Under the pieces are notes generated by a model. That model worked only from the letters and a program-made list of their open reading frames with translations. It did not search any database and was not told where the DNA came from. From the NCBI GenBank assembly GCA_015847255.1, contig JADLZK010010165.1, positions 434,001 to 498,000 of the forward strand: 64,000 bases of DNA. Direction: 5' to 3'. Numbering within the stretch: the first letter of the stretch is position 1; each line of letters begins with the position of its first letter. Both the position numbers and the translations under genes were made by a program. Positions 12,321-24,647 of the stretch are shown in pieces. The stretch comes from Hyparrhenia diplandra (lineage: Eukaryota > Streptophyta > Magnoliopsida > Poales > Poaceae).

Positions 12321-14074
12321 TGTTGACATTTCTTAACGCAATTACTAAAGGATGGATTTAAGATCCAACCCTAGGGGCCGCAAAAAATGTATAATGGTAT
12401 CTATCTACTAAAGTTAGCCTGGAGGTGGAGTTCATCTCACATCCAGCGAAAAGGTTAGATGAAGTTAAAAGAGTTAGATGGAGTTAAAAGGTGTATATCT
12501 CTGCATCATTATCAAGAGTGGAATTAATCTCACTGAGGATATGCACAGAGGTGCACCACACATCCTAGCATCACCTGCGTACTAGTCTATCACCCTAGCA
12601 GCAATGCTAAGAAATGCGTGTATGGTATTCTTAATATGCCACTTGAATCCTTGAAATAATATGAATGATATCTGCAAGCGCACAGATAGAAATACCATTG
12701 TAGCACTTCACCGGGAGTAAGTCCAGGTATCGTATTTATGTTTACCATAGGGAAGGGGTAGGCTTATGGGTAGATTGATTGATTCACTTGTAGTATGGTA
12801 ATGTAGAGTAAACCATATGAATCTAACTATACTCAAAACCAGGATAAGTCACATAATAAAGATAATGATAAATGATATGACAACTGCCAAGTCAAAGATC
12901 ATGATATGCCACTAGAATGTATCATAAAAGGCAATATTAACATGGTATAGGTAGAGCAGACAAAATATTCCTAAGTTATCCTACTTATATGTCAATGTAT
13001 ACTACAATTAGTGCAATACATCTAGTAATCATGCTAAGAAAGCAATATATCTACACATGGTGAATATTACTAAGGAAGATCAGGAACAGAGCAAGTCTAG
13101 CATAGTAATAAAGCTCAGCTAGTCCTACATTTGGGTGTGGAGTCTGAGAGGACTCAATGGTGATGTCACAACCACGATCTACCACGTAACCCGGAATGTA
13201 GGGTGCGTCCGCCGGCAAACGTTGTATAAACACCACGTTTAAACATTGTCGACACCCACAAAGTGCGCAACTATGGGGGCACTATACGACTCCATGCTTG
13301 AATATAAAGATGGTCTAACTAAACTAGATATATAATCATAATAAACATGGAAACATATAACTAAGAATATAATCATTGAATATAATAATGTCATAACAAA
13401 TGTAACTAACCAAATACTTACAAATTAGATACAAGAGAGAAGCCACGAGAAGCTCGGCTCCCGCTACTTCTTGACGATCAGGAATTCAAGGCAAGCTTGA
13501 CTTCCTCTAGAACTAGTCTAGATAGCTAATGCTCTAATTATGGTGGAACTAGGGCTTGGGATCTTGACTTGGTGTCTTGATGATGGGACTTGGAATGATT
13601 TGAATGAGTTTGAATGAGTTAGGGTTTCACCCGGGGGCCGGGGGTTTTGTTAAATAGCTCAGGAGGATGCACCATGGTCCTTGGATCAAACCGACCTTGA
13701 TCAATGGCTTAGATCTCTCCTCAATGGCGGTGGTGTGAACCGACATAAGAAGTCTGGGAGGTTGTCGGGTGGGACTAGAGCTCGGCCGACCAAGCCCCCT
13801 AGCTCAGTAAATTTGGGGTCAATGCTAGGTGGGTCCCACCTTCCGGGGCCTGTCTTTTGGGGTCATTTAGAGTGTTGTTTTCGTGGTACTTGAGTTGCTT
13901 CGTAGATAAGTCTTTACATCGTATAGCTTCTCTGTTTAATCCATGAAAATATATAAATCACCAAAACTCACGGAATTACAATTAGTCGGGCCCCTAAACT
14001 ATGTTGACATTTATTTTAAGGCCTTATTTAATGTTTAGTTGACTATTAATATTATGCAATAAAAGATACCGATA
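12321..14074 (-). mobile_element. Solo LTR, gypsy-like family (copy D2)
   Basis: It starts TGTTGACATTTCTTAACGC and runs 1754 bp, colinear with the solo LTR at 5908: shared blocks include GTAGCACTTCACCGGGAGTA, CCGGAATGTAGGGTGC and the AAACGTTGTATAAACACCAC block. The right end reads ACCGATA instead of the expected TCAACA, so the terminus has mutated. Flanks GTTTT (12316-12320) and GTTTC (14075-14079) look like a target duplication with one change. TATTTAA on the minus strand (13650-13656) is the likely TATA box. Confidence 0.75.
12669..12688 (-). other. Conserved LTR hairpin, copy 2
   Basis: Six-bp stem TATCTG / CAGATA around the loop CAAGCGCA. The stem differs from copies 1 and 3 but keeps pairing. 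Confidence 0.7.
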
Positions 14075-14079
14075 GTTTC

Positions 14080-16019
14080 CTAAATTCTAGTGTTTGGATA
14101 TGAAATTGATATCCGGTAACATTTCTAATTCATTGGTATTTAATTTAACTACAACTAGAAATGTCTTCTTCCAATACAGAGCCCACGCCTCTGTATTTGT
14201 CGAAATTGAATGAGCACCGCGAGTCTATGGTTTTAAAATACACATAATATATACTAAATCAATGCGAAAAGGATGATAGGATACCTTTCTCTCAAAGATC
14301 TATGGATCAAATCCATATTTCCTGTGTCTAGTAGGTCGATATTCCCGAGGTTGGGGAGAGAAAAAAAAATCGAGGGGGAGCAGGAAGACAAGGAAGAAGG
14401 CTTGGCTAGTTAAGGGTGGCCTCGAGTATAAATGCTACCTAAATGTCATGAATCTCGGCGCCAAGGTAGAAATCATGTTAGTGCCATGTCTACGCCCACG
14501 CCTACACCATCCCATGCCCTTGGTACCGACCTTCGCTTTGGCACCACAGACAAATATGTAAGCTTGGCTCCAATTATATCATGCCAGAGGTCAAGGTCTA
14601 TTTTTTTGAAAGGATACCGCTAGGGACGTATTTGTGAAAATATTTAAAAGAAAATGGCCAAAAACACAAAAATTTGTAGTAGGGGGGGGGCTTAAGCCCC
14701 TACCACCTCTTTGGAATTTTTAGCATGGTCGCTTTGAGTAGGAGAATTTGGAGGCTAAAGATTAACTTTCAACCCCTCTTGACCTTTCATCCTAGATCAA
14801 TCCTTGAACCAAAGTGAAGACCGAGGACTTTTCCCCAAACAGTTAGGATCGTTGTACGAAGGACCTACGTCCCTATTGAGGAAGTCTTAAGCGACCACCA
14901 AAGGTTTAGTTGAAATTGGGTTCGGTACAATAGCTTTACTCATTTCACTATCTTAATTTCCATAGTTACTGAGTTAGTACGAGAACCTTCACAAATTTTG
15001 TCATCACTATGCACATGTACTTGGAGCTCGTCAAGCAATACCACAACTCTCCATCTAGGAGGCAAAATTACTCCATGAAGCGATTAGTGAGGCACATATG
15101 TACACAAGGATTTGGTTACCCACTCTTGAGTCTCAAGTATTCACACATTGTAATCTCTCAACTAAATCCCTATGGATTTGTCATAAATGAATGAAGTTGG
15201 AGTAAGAAAATTAGATAGGATTATGCTTCTAGGTGGCAGTAGCAAATGAGACATGAGTTGATGATATATTGTGGGATATCATAGCATCATGTGAAAGTAA
15301 GCATACTTGTCAAAAGGCAAATGAGACATGAGTTAATGATTTTGGATTGGTCTCTATAATGGCTTGCTTTCCATGAATAGAAGATTGAAGTAAGTGTTGG
15401 AGTGTCAAGCCAAAAATGGATAGGAAATAAGGAACTGTGAATTGGCTTGACAATATAGATGTTGATCCATGCATGTCTCTATGTGAGTCAAATTGAAGCT
15501 TGATTGATCTCAACATTGCTATCTAGAAGATATTCAAGCAAGGATCATAATATTAAAGAAATGTTTATTCAATGGATGCTTAATGTGATGTGACTTGAGT
15601 ATGACTTGATAAGGTGAAGATAGCAAGGAAAGGGCTTTGAGGTACTAAGCGAAGGTGAAGGGCAAGTGATGGCTTGGGACCGAGGTACCATGACTAAGGT
15701 GAAGAAGAGAGTACTTGCATTTAGTTGAGGAACTAATCAAGCTATGAGGGGTCATATTGTGTTAATGATCAAATCATTAGTATGTGTGACTTAAAGCCAT
15801 GGAGGTGAATTCATATTTGTGGAAATGGTTCAAGTCACATTCTCAAGATATATTTGCTTTAAGGGATGAGATAAAGATGATAGAGGATGTATGGAACCCC
15901 TCAAGTGTAATGGATGGTTCCCTAGACTCATGGAGGCTTAAATCCAAACTAGTTTCATCGCCCCTTCTACCCAAAATAGTGTTGTGGGTTGAGCTCTGCA
16001 GTGCTACCTTAATCTGACC
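14080..16019. other. Intergenic, nothing recognised
   Basis: About 1.9 kb of mixed sequence. A short near-repeat containing GCAAATGAGACATGAGTT occurs near 15243 and 15318. A G-run palindrome GGGGGCTTAAGCCCC lies near 14690. No gene is supported. Confidence 0.45.
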
Positions 16020-16957
16020 GCTGGGCCCGAGGGGTATAAATACCCTTTCTGCCCCTTCCCAACGGTTACCTTTCTTCCCCACCATTCATTTCATGAAAGA
16101 ACAGAACCAAAGCTCTTCTCTCTCTCCTCCATTGTTGCCCCTCCTCCCCTCAACCTAGATTTCAAATCCCACCATCAAATCTTGAGGGAAAAGGTAGCAA
16201 ACTTCGATAGGAGACCGGATCTACAAGTTCCCCATCTTGAAAGAGCATTTGGTTCACGTTTGGTCAGCGGTTCTAGGGTTTATTGCTCTTAGAGCTTGCT
16301 CCTAGTTGCCTAGGCATCACCCTTGAGCTTGCCAACTTGTGTGGCAGCCTTAGGAGGTTTGTAACCTCACTCAAAATCAGGAAAATTACCCCTAATCTCA
16401 AGGGTTCACTCCCTTGACTTGAGAAACGAGGGCAAATAAAGCCTAGGTGGCGAGCTAATCCTTTTGTGGACACCTTAACAACGTGGTCTTAGGCTAGCCT
16501 TGGTGGCGACGCCAAACCACGGGAAAAATCGTTGTGTTGCCGTATGCTTCTTCTTTATATTGCTACAGTTTTTGTTGTTGAGAAGCAGCTCTAGGGTTTG
16601 AGCTTGATTTTCCTTTGGCTAGGTTTCTATGGTATACAGTCTTTGAGCTTTATCTTATCTTTCTGTTGTATGGCTAGGTAGTTTATGGTATCTAGTTTCT
16701 ACCTCTAAAGTTTCGTCTCTGCCTGCTTAAATATTGGAGCGAGGCAGTGCCGCACTTTCTAATAAGATCTCGACCTGAATTTTTGTAGGATTGTCACTGA
16801 GTATCTCTTATACATCTTCACAAAGTTTGAGCTGTGCTGGACTCACGACCATAGGGGAGGCAGTGTAGCCATCAGTTTAATTTGTGTTTGAGCTGAAATT
16901 TTTGTAGGCCTATTCACCCCCGCTCTAGGCCATCTTCACGACATCAAGGTCCTTACA
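16020..16957 (+). mobile_element. Possible Copia-type LTR (3' part), plus orientation
   Basis: TATAAATA at 16035-16042 sits in GGGGTATAAATACCC and is followed by a C/T-rich leader. The segment ends GCCTATTCACCCCCGCTCTA then ...GGTCCTTACA at 16957. The TATTCACCCCC(C)TCTAGG block near an LTR end is characteristic of Sirevirus-type Copia elements in grasses. The left boundary and target duplication were not found, and no tRNA-Met primer site follows, so this is an old fragment or solo LTR. The assignment rests mainly on the terminal motif. Confidence 0.35.
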
Positions 16958-18694
16958 CATATTCATAGAGCGATCCACCCAATATGAAAATAAGCTCCAA
17001 GAACACTATGTGTGATATGATCATTGTGACAAGGGTTTCTCTCAAGTTAGCACTTGGGTTTGGTTAATTTGAGCATCAAATTAAGCTTGTTAAACCATTC
17101 AAGGTCTCATCCCTCTTGACAATACCATATACCTATATTGAAGATCAAAAGGACATGCCTATTTCAACCACTTAATTCTTCAATATCTTCATGTGCCATC
17201 ACTTGAATCTTTGTTACATCAGGTCTTTCAACATTGCATGGCTATGAACACATCTTCCTTGGAGCTAGTGACTAAGGATCTTTCAAACCATGTGAACAAG
17301 ATTACATTCATGAGAGAACTCACAGTTTGATTAGTCCCTAGGATCAAAACAAGTAATTAACTCTTCATAAAAGCTATGGTACTTCGGTTTTGAAGCCATT
17401 TCTTGCTAATTTCACCTGATCTTTCCATCCTTAAGTCAAGACTTGTATTGTTTCAATAATAAGCATTCATTTGAATCTCACTTCTTCAATAATATGGCAT
17501 TTGCTTGAATAATTGTTTCCAATCAATCTAAATATCAAAAAAGTTATTTCTTGATTTAGAATACTATCCTTGTGGTCAAGTGAACTATCAATGAAATTCC
17601 CTTTAAATCAACATTTCTTAATTATCACACACATCTTGAATATATTATTGTTGGTCCAAATATCCATGCAAAGTGTTATTTCCAAGTCTTTTTCCATACT
17701 ATGTTGAGACCATATTTTATATGTTATATTTCAAATCTCTTTTCATTGAACTTTGCTTATCTTTTATTTACTCATACTGCAATCTTCACAAATACCAATA
17801 TATTCTTGCTCATGAAAGAAAGCTACCAATGAGACCAAGTAATAGTCACTGCAACCTTGTGTCTTTTGATTTCGCTTGCCCTTTCTTAAATTTGTTATAT
17901 GACTTTAGTGCTTTATAATCATTTGCAATAAAATCTATCCAAAACTCATAGTATTTTAACTATTGTCATTCAACCATTAAAAAACACTAGAGGGCCTAGA
18001 TTCACTTTTAAATGACTCATGCATTCATTAAAAGTTGTCAGATCTATTTGAATTTTCCAAACAACCATAGATGGAGACATCCACACATCAAAGTTGTAGT
18101 GCACGAGGCCTAAAACTTTGTAGGTGATAACTTTTAATTTAAGTGTGTTTACAATGCCATATATGCAACACAACGTTTAAAGAGGTTAGGTCAAAGTAAT
18201 CATCTAGTGAAGAAGTGATTTTGTGGTCAGGTGCTAATAGTGCTACATATTGAGAGAGATGACTGCAATTTTCAAATGCGACAAAACGCATGCAAACGAC
18301 GACGTTTGGTAAAATATTGTCTCTAATTTTTAAACTACGACTTTCAATCCATTTTTTTAATCCACCGTTTCAGTGCTCTAGTATTGTGTTTTTGGACGTA
18401 CTTTTTTTTTCTCATTGATGGAAGCAAACATTTTTCATTCATAAACCCGGTGAGAGGTGATCCACTTAGTCACATATGAATCCTTTATTTAGCATGTGGC
18501 TTAGTAGAGTTAGTATAAGACAAACAAGGCCATTATGCAAACTAATAAATTTCCATGAATTTAGTTTGAAAGTCAATAAATTCTGACGCCACGCCACCTT
18601 CATTTATACACTGTACTGTAACTTGAGTGAATTTTAGCATTAACATCTAATTTTCATTGAATCAGGAAAAATGAGCTGACAAGAAATAGTTTAA
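16958..18694. other. Intergenic, nothing recognised
   Basis: AT-rich sequence with no supported gene. At about 18000-18140 it carries CATCAAAGTTGTAGTGCACG and AAAACTTTGTAGGTGATAAC, resembling the AAAGTTGTAG-type repeats at 12, 53.5 and 62 kb. Confidence 0.45.
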
Positions 18695-18960
18695 GGGCCT
18701 GTTCGAAACCAACTAAACTTTAGCTGGCTAAATTTAGCTGCTAGGAATTTAACTGGTACTGGTAAAACATCAACTAAAGTTTAGTTCTTTGCAAAAAAAA
18801 AAAAAAAAAAAAAACTAAAGTTTAGTTGAGTTTAACTATTTCAATCCAGCTAAACTCAGCTAAAGTTTAGAGGATCCAAGTACCCCAAATAAAATTTAGC
18901 TGAGAGGACTTTTTGCTGGCTAAATTTTAGCTAGGTAAACTTTAAGAAAGAAAGATAGGC
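18695..18960. mobile_element. Partial MITE with GGGCCTGTTCG terminus
   Basis: GGGCCTGTTCGAAACCAACT follows TAA at 18692-18694, a typical grass MITE terminus. The interior has inverted AACTAAAGTTTAGTT motifs around a poly-A run (about 18794-18815). The matching right terminus is not visible, so the element is truncated or decayed, and its right limit is a guess. Confidence 0.45.
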
Positions 18961-19054
18961 TATTTGTGTAAAAGTTTCAACCAAACCCATGAATTGAAAA
19001 TCTTAAAAGTTATGTATGCAAATCTAAGGGGCCTTTCCGCAAATACTCCAACGG

Positions 19055-19061
19055 TATTTAT
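19055..19061 (+). promoter_or_regulatory. Candidate TATA box of the DUF688-type gene
   Basis: TATTTAT lies about 100 bp upstream of the proposed ATG at 19158, in sequence that switches from AT-rich to GC-rich. The spacing suits a plant core promoter. Confidence 0.4.
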
Positions 19062-19157
19062 CCACTCGCACAGCTGACCCCAAACTGCCCTGCCGGAAAC
19101 TACAGCAAACGCTCCTCGCTAGTCGCTACAGCCAGCATCGATTCCCCAACACAAGCC

Positions 19158-19876
19158 ATGCGAGCATCTCAGCACCACGCACCACCGCAGCCACTGCCGC
19201 TGCCGCCGCCTCCGCTGTCTCTCCCGTCGCCGCCCGCCGCACCTCGTCGTCGCGGGCGTCACCGCAGCTCGCACTCCTCGTCCTCGTCCTCCTCTTCCTC
19301 CATCTCCAGCGCGTCGACCTTCTTCTGCCCGTCGCCGGCGACGCCCCCCCGCGCGCAAGCAACACCTCGTTGGTTCCATTCTCGTGGGAGCGCCACCCGG
19401 GCGTGCCCAAGAACTCGTTCCGCGGCGCATCCCCTACAGCAGGCACCCCACTGCCGCTGCCGCCGCCGCTGCTCCGCCCTGCCCCTCGACGCCGGCGCCG
19501 GCGCCAGCGCGCCAAGGCCGGAACCCCGGCCGCGTCGTCGTCCTCCGACGCCAGGGACGACCCCTTCGTCGCCGCCTTCGCCGAATGCACCAGGGACGAC
19601 GGCTACGCCGCCGCGGACGACGACGATGCCGATGACGACGGCGACAACAACAACAAGCTCTGGCCGGTTCCGCTGAAGCCGGCAGCCGGAGTGTCATCCG
19701 GACGCGCTGAGCGCCGATGGTGGATCGGTGGCGGTGGCGGCGGGCTCGTGGCCTTCCTTGACATGCACGGGTGCAAGAGCGCCATGGATGTCGTCGCTGA
19801 CGGCGCTTTCCACCCCCGCCGGCTCGTCGCTGCTGCAAATCCCAGGCCGGCGGTCGTCCGGGGAACCTCAAGATAA
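19158..19876 (+). pseudogene. DUF688-family protein gene with a probable 1-bp frameshift
   Basis: Frame one starts at ATG 19158 and encodes a proline-rich N-terminus, then a serine run and SSISSASTFFCPSP, typical of the start of plant DUF688-type proteins. From about 19355 the family signature VPFSWERHPGVPKNSF continues in the next frame, followed by TAGTPLPLPPP, a basic/acidic linker (DDDDADDDGDNNN) and a C-terminal VAFLDMHGCKSAMD block before the stop at 19874-19876. The shift falls in a C/G run at about 19346-19356 and fits loss of one base. It could be a real mutation, a sequencing error, or a short intron missed by eye. The family is plant-specific and of unknown biochemical function. 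No intron is otherwise needed. A TATA-like site lies about 100 bp upstream and AATAAA about 200 bp downstream. Confidence 0.65.
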
Positions 19877-20082
19877 GTAACAGAGCTGTCGATCTGATCA
19901 AACCTATATATAATTGTAATATTATAAGGTGTAGATATAAATATATATGTATGTATGATGAGGTGGAAAGGATTGATAATGCTTTTATGCTGATGGAGGG
20001 AATCGATCGGAATCTGGTCACCTCCATTATCGTCTGAACTGAACGGTGTTAAAATTGCTCCGTTGACGTTCTTGCAGTGGAA

Positions 20083-20088
20083 AATAAA
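20083..20088 (+). terminator. Candidate poly(A) signal of the DUF688-type gene
   Basis: AATAAA 207 bp after the stop codon, in a T/A-rich 3' flank. Plant poly(A) signals are weakly conserved, so this is only a candidate. Confidence 0.3.
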
Positions 20089-21318
20089 CTGAATCAAATA
20101 TGATCAGACGCCAGAAACTATGCAAGATTAGTGTGTGTTTCCTTCTCTAAATGATTCTGATCTCTAAATGTTTGTGATCTCTAAATGTGCTTACTAATGA
20201 ATGATCCACCCTTCATGTTGTTGCTGCTCCTTTATCAGTACCTGATTTAATTCTGTAAGGGGGAGGTGCATGCTAATGAAACTTTGAATAATGGTCATAT
20301 TCAGATCGTCGATCGCGCATCTGCTTGTTCTGATCTTGGTTTGTTAATAACTTGATTTTATATATAAGAGCAGAAACATGTTTATGAGGTTGTTGTGCTA
20401 GGTGCCAAACTGCATGCCATGTATCATATATGTCGTTGAGATTACTTGGCCGGCTGCTCCTTAGCTTAAACAAACAACTGTACAAGCACCAAACATGACC
20501 AAGCATCAGCAGATGTGATGATGACATGAACCATGCGAAAACAAGAGCACAAGCTGGCATTGTACAAGAGAATGGAATAATGGTGTCCCTAGCTCGTCCT
20601 CCGACCATCGACTTCATCAGTAGGTGCCATATACATGTCGCCCCATAACTCAGCAACAGATTTGGCGCGCACTGTACCATGAATAATGCATGGCTGTCTC
20701 GTCTCGTCTCACTCTAAGGTTGCTGCTAGTAGTAGTAGGAGTTACGTTGTTGTACATCACGTATAATCATTTATATATATACATGCATGCCTGTTGGTGT
20801 TGGCTGTTGCTGCAACTTCTACTTGGCCGGCCCCGGCCGGGCTGCATCGATCTGCATCGTCATGATGGTTGTGGCTGTTGTTGTCATGCATGCATGTTCC
20901 CATGTGGCCTTGTCCTTGTATATGGTTGCTGGCTGCATGCGTGCTCATGAAAACTTGAATGAGAGGGCGATCTGTAATGTCGCAAGCGGTCAAGGGAAGA
21001 CAGGTCGATGTGGGGGGCGTCCGGCGGGCGGCCGGCAGAAAGGGTTGGGCGTGTCCATGTGCCCGTCGTCTCGACTTCCATATGGTACCCTCCGATCCGA
21101 TGAACTATGGAGTATATTATTTACAGGGCCGGGTGAACTGTTCCGATAAAATTAAACCGTACTACTACGTTCGTTTTCGGTGGACGTAGTTAATTTGTTG
21201 ACCGTTATATTCTATATATAATGCATAATTAATCAATAGATATATACTCAAAGATAATAAATCGTTTTCACTCAAATACGCAACACTTTTGCGCATCCAT
21301 CGTTATACACACAGTGTA
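20089..21318. other. Intergenic, nothing recognised
   Basis: Mixed sequence with CATGCATG-rich patches (about 20780-20940). Short frames on both strands have no domain character. Confidence 0.45.
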
Positions 21319-21321
21319 TTA

Positions 21322-22240
21322 GGCCTGTCTCAGTGGAGAGTTTCATCTCATAGTTTCCAACACGGTGAAACTTTACATAAAACGTGACTCTCTTTCACTG
21401 CAAAGTTTCATGGCACGATTTCCTAACTTATTTTACTATTTTGTGGGTCCACTGTCCCTATCTTCCTACTCTTCCCACCATGCTCCTCTTCCTCTGCATG
21501 GAGGCCGAGCACGGAGGCAGCTCACGACAAGGCTGCCCACTAGAGCTCGCCGCCGTCGCCGGGGCCTCACCCGAGAAGTCGAGGAACTCCTGGGATGAGC
21601 AACGCGGAGACGAGCAGGAAGTGGGGCAGCAGCCAGCGGGTGTCTCATCTCCGGAGAGGTCGGTGGCGCCCGCACCGCTGGCGGGCGGAGCCACACCGTG
21701 GTTGCTCGCGCCGTGCTGGGCTCTCAACAGGTATGAGGTGGACGACACGAGGTATGGGAGCGGCGCGTCACTACGGGCGGCTGTTTGGCAGCGGAGCGGC
21801 CTTGCTCGCACCAGGCCACGGAGCGGAAGGGGCGACGAGTGGAGACCGCGCGCGACGGAGTCGAGGGGGGGGGGGGGGCGTGACGGAGTTGATGGAGGTG
21901 CGGTTGTGCGCGGCGGGTCCTCACACTGCGGCCAGATCCCTCGCCTCCCACGGCCGGCGAGCCACGCCCGTGGTCATGTGCTCCCGCCCGTGGCCGGCGG
22001 ATCTCGGTGCGGAGAAGAAGTCGAATTCCAAAGAAGTCACCATGAAAGGAACAAAACTTTCTTAGTGCGGGTTTCACACGGTTTTGAAGTCTTGGAAACA
22101 TCATCGCACACTCGTTGCATCCCCACGACACCTTTCCCTTCTCTCTCCTCCCGTTTTCATGCAAATATTCTCTTTTTTTTCGATGTGGCGGCTCATTTAA
22201 TGTGCATGAAACTCTCTGTGAAACCCGATTGAGATTGGCC
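21322..22240. mobile_element. TIR element with TTA target duplication and GC-rich cargo
   Basis: The left end GGCCTGTCTCAGTGGAGAGT(TTCA) and the right end TTTCACAGAGAG/...GAGATTGGCC are imperfect inverted repeats of the GGCCxxTCTCA type common in grass PIF/Harbinger-like elements. TTA is duplicated at 21319-21321 and 22241-22243. The outer 100-150 bp are AT-rich, whereas 21470-22070 is strongly GC-rich and coding-like in base composition. A 282-codon open frame (21384-22232) spans nearly the whole element including its termini and is not credible as a protein. The interior may be a captured gene fragment. Confidence 0.65.
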
Positions 22241-22319
22241 TTAGTTGCTCATGCATACAAGCACTCTAGATTATTGTTGCTTCCTTGGATGTCTAAATAG
22301 AAGATATTAAGTGAATTAA

Positions 22320-23213
22320 TCCCTCTGTCCTAAAACAATGTAAAGGACCTATTGTATTGTTGGACCTATAGGCTCAGTCTTGTTAGAAACTACATACATG
22401 AACTTATTTGCATATGTAAACCACATACTTATGTGATGTATCTGAACCTATTTGCACTATGTAATGTATCATATGATCTGGGTTCTATGTGAATGATGGT
22501 GCGACTTTTATGTCTATGTTATATGACGGCTTAGATGCATGACTGAATGAATATACAATGCATGACGGCTTCTTAACCATAGTTAATTACCTATACAGGA
22601 TGGCTTCTTATCGTCACAATAGCGAGCATTATCGGCTTCTTAACCATGGTTAACACATTATGTGACGCGTTGAATGACCAATATGTGACAACTGCAGTCA
22701 TCACTAAATAAAGCAATATATGACACAGGAAACATGGTCGTCACAAAAGGTGGTGGCATTTTGTGACTATCAACATAATTTTCACACGCGGTACATTTTG
22801 TGACCATCGTTATATGACGACTTGCGTGACGCTGACTTTTCATCACAAATTTCTTTTTGTGATAGTTTTTGTATTTTACATGACAATTTCCGTTCGTCAT
22901 AAAAAGACAAATTTCTTGTAGTGATATTATTTTTTGATGAGTCAAACAATCTCACGTTTGACTAAATTTATAGCGAAAAACATAAACATTTGTAGCATTA
23001 GATAAGTTTATTATGAAAATATATTCTTAAAACAATCTTGCAATGTTCATTATGCACCATATAAATACATTAATATGATTTTCTGTATTTTTGGTCAAAT
23101 TTGAGATTGATCGACTCATTACATCCTTTTTGTGTAAATTTTTTATAAGATGAGTGATCAAACTTAGTGCTAAAAAAAAAAGTCAAACCACTTATAATTT
23201 GGGGTGGAGGAGG
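22320..23213. mobile_element. Stowaway-like MITE interrupted by a CACTA fragment
   Basis: The left piece starts CCCTCTGTCCTAAAACAATG (22321) and the right piece (about 22930-23213) ends CTTATAATTTGGGGTGGAGG AG, the inverted partner. The right piece also carries the GTTTGACTAAATTTATAG and TTTGTAGCATTAGATAAG blocks typical of Stowaway relatives in grasses. The CACTA terminus ending at 22923 splits the two parts. The ends are decayed. Confidence 0.5.
22346..22923. mobile_element. CACTA transposon 3' terminal fragment
   Basis: It ends GACAAATTTCTTGTAGTG at 22923, the inverse of the canonical CACTACAAGAAATTTGTC terminus. The preceding 450 bp hold many copies of TGTGACGA/TCGTCACA-type subterminal motifs (GTCGTCACAAAA, ATTTTGTGACTATC, TTTTGTGACCATCG). 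The left CACTA terminus was not found, so the left limit is approximate. Confidence 0.65.
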
Positions 23214-23713
23214 CACAAAGAACGAGAGGATGTGGCAGGCACTCATATAGGAGACCATGCATGCTGCCATATCTCAATTAATCACGTTGATGGAGTATTT
23301 TGCATGTGTACGTGGTTTTCCTTCTCCCTCTATAGCATGCTCATCCAATCCTACAGTATGGAAACCATGCGGTGCGAGCCAAGGATCCAAGCTTCTTGCA
23401 GAGGCACCATGCGACCCGAGCAGCTCCAGGCGCTCCAGGGTGCGTTTGATATGGGGCCTTTTGGGTGGCCCGAGCTCCGAGATGCACCCTAGTGTGTTTG
23501 ATTCCTTTTCACTATTCCCGGCCAGGCTCCTCAGATGAAAAAAAAAACACACTCTCTCTTCTGCATCCAAAAAAACGCTCTGGGGTTATTTTTTGGGAGC
23601 CAGGCTCGTCCCGTGCTCGCGCGAGCCACAGGCGAGGATAGCGCTACTGTCGAAGCGGAATCTCCAACAGTCCTCCGGGGGCGTCCCTGGAGGTAGATCG
23701 GTTCGGCGGGCGG
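23214..23713. other. Intergenic, probable decayed element ends
   Basis: Contains CAGGGTGCGTTTGATATGGG (about 23437) and a GATGCACCCTAG stretch (about 23480) that look like opposing short inverted repeats, but no complete element could be bounded. No gene is supported. Confidence 0.35.
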
Positions 23714-24216
23714 TGTGTGAGATCGAGATCTAGATGGTAGTTTAGAGACACAGGACGCAAGATGTATCCAGGTTCGGGCCGTCGGCGTGACATAAAACCC
23801 TACGTCCTGCGCTCTGTTATTATCTGGATGGTTACAATGGGTGTAAGTATCGAATGAGGGGGGTCCCTACCCGCCTTATATAGCCGGGGGCAGGGTTACA
23901 GATTGGAAAGTATGAGCGAGATACGATCTGTTACGAGATTTCCGAGATCGGAGTCTATCCTATCGAATCGTATCTTCGGGATATCCTCCAGGCGTTGCGT
24001 GGATTACGGACTGGATGACTTGGACCGCACTCCAAGTCACGGTCGATCTCCAAGAGGTCGCGACCAACCTCTAGGAGGTTGTGGTGTAAAGGTCGAGGTC
24101 CGGGGCCGAGCTCCGAGAGGTCGCGCCCGGACCGCAGTCGAGTTCCGGGACCTCGCGGGCCGAGCTCTACGAGGTCGAGGGCCGAGCTCCACGAGGTCGA
24201 GGTATCCCGGGGGGCA
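23714..24216 (-). repeat. 3' LTR of the Tat-like element
   Basis: Right edge CA at 24216 is set by the adjacent polypurine tract. The left edge TGTGTGAGATCG at about 23714 is inferred from the expected TG start of the complementary reading and is uncertain. Arrays of GGTCG and CGAGCTC(C) motifs fill 24040-24210. Confidence 0.45.
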
Positions 24217-24236
24217 TCCCCCCACAGTTAGTCCCC
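24217..24236 (-). other. Polypurine tract of the Tat-like element
   Basis: On the minus strand GGGGACTAACTGTGGGGGGA directly abuts the LTR start TGCCCC. This is the plus-strand priming site in LTR retrotransposons and fixes the element's orientation. Confidence 0.6.
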
Positions 24237-24647
24237 GAGCTCCTTGTAGCCGACGAGCGAGTCTTCACGTGAGCTCGGCGTCAGGAGCAAAAGGTCGGTG
24301 AAGCGGTCGAAGAGGTTGGCGAAGTTGTCGTTGAAGTCCTTGCGTCGATGACGAGGTCGACATTCAGCAGCCGAGCTCCACGAGAGGTTGGTGACTGAGG
24401 TCGATGGCCTTCGAGCTATCTGCAGGTGCCGGTGGCGAATGAGCCGATCTCTCTTCACCGAGGTCGAGCTCCGGATGACGTCAGCGGAGGTCACATGTGA
24501 TCTTATTTGGAGGGTGTAAGGTGCTCTATACTGAAAATTTTGAAGTCGTCCAATTCCCGGAAGTGTGCCCACGTTTGCAAAAAATAATTTTGCAGGCGTG
24601 GACGTCGAGCAGTCTTCATGAAGTAGCCGTCGTTGTCAATACCAGCA

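Noticed and set aside
21384..22232. 282-codon plus-strand frame
   Set aside because: It lies wholly within the TIR element and runs through both terminal regions; no domain, and competing frames of similar length exist in other phases.
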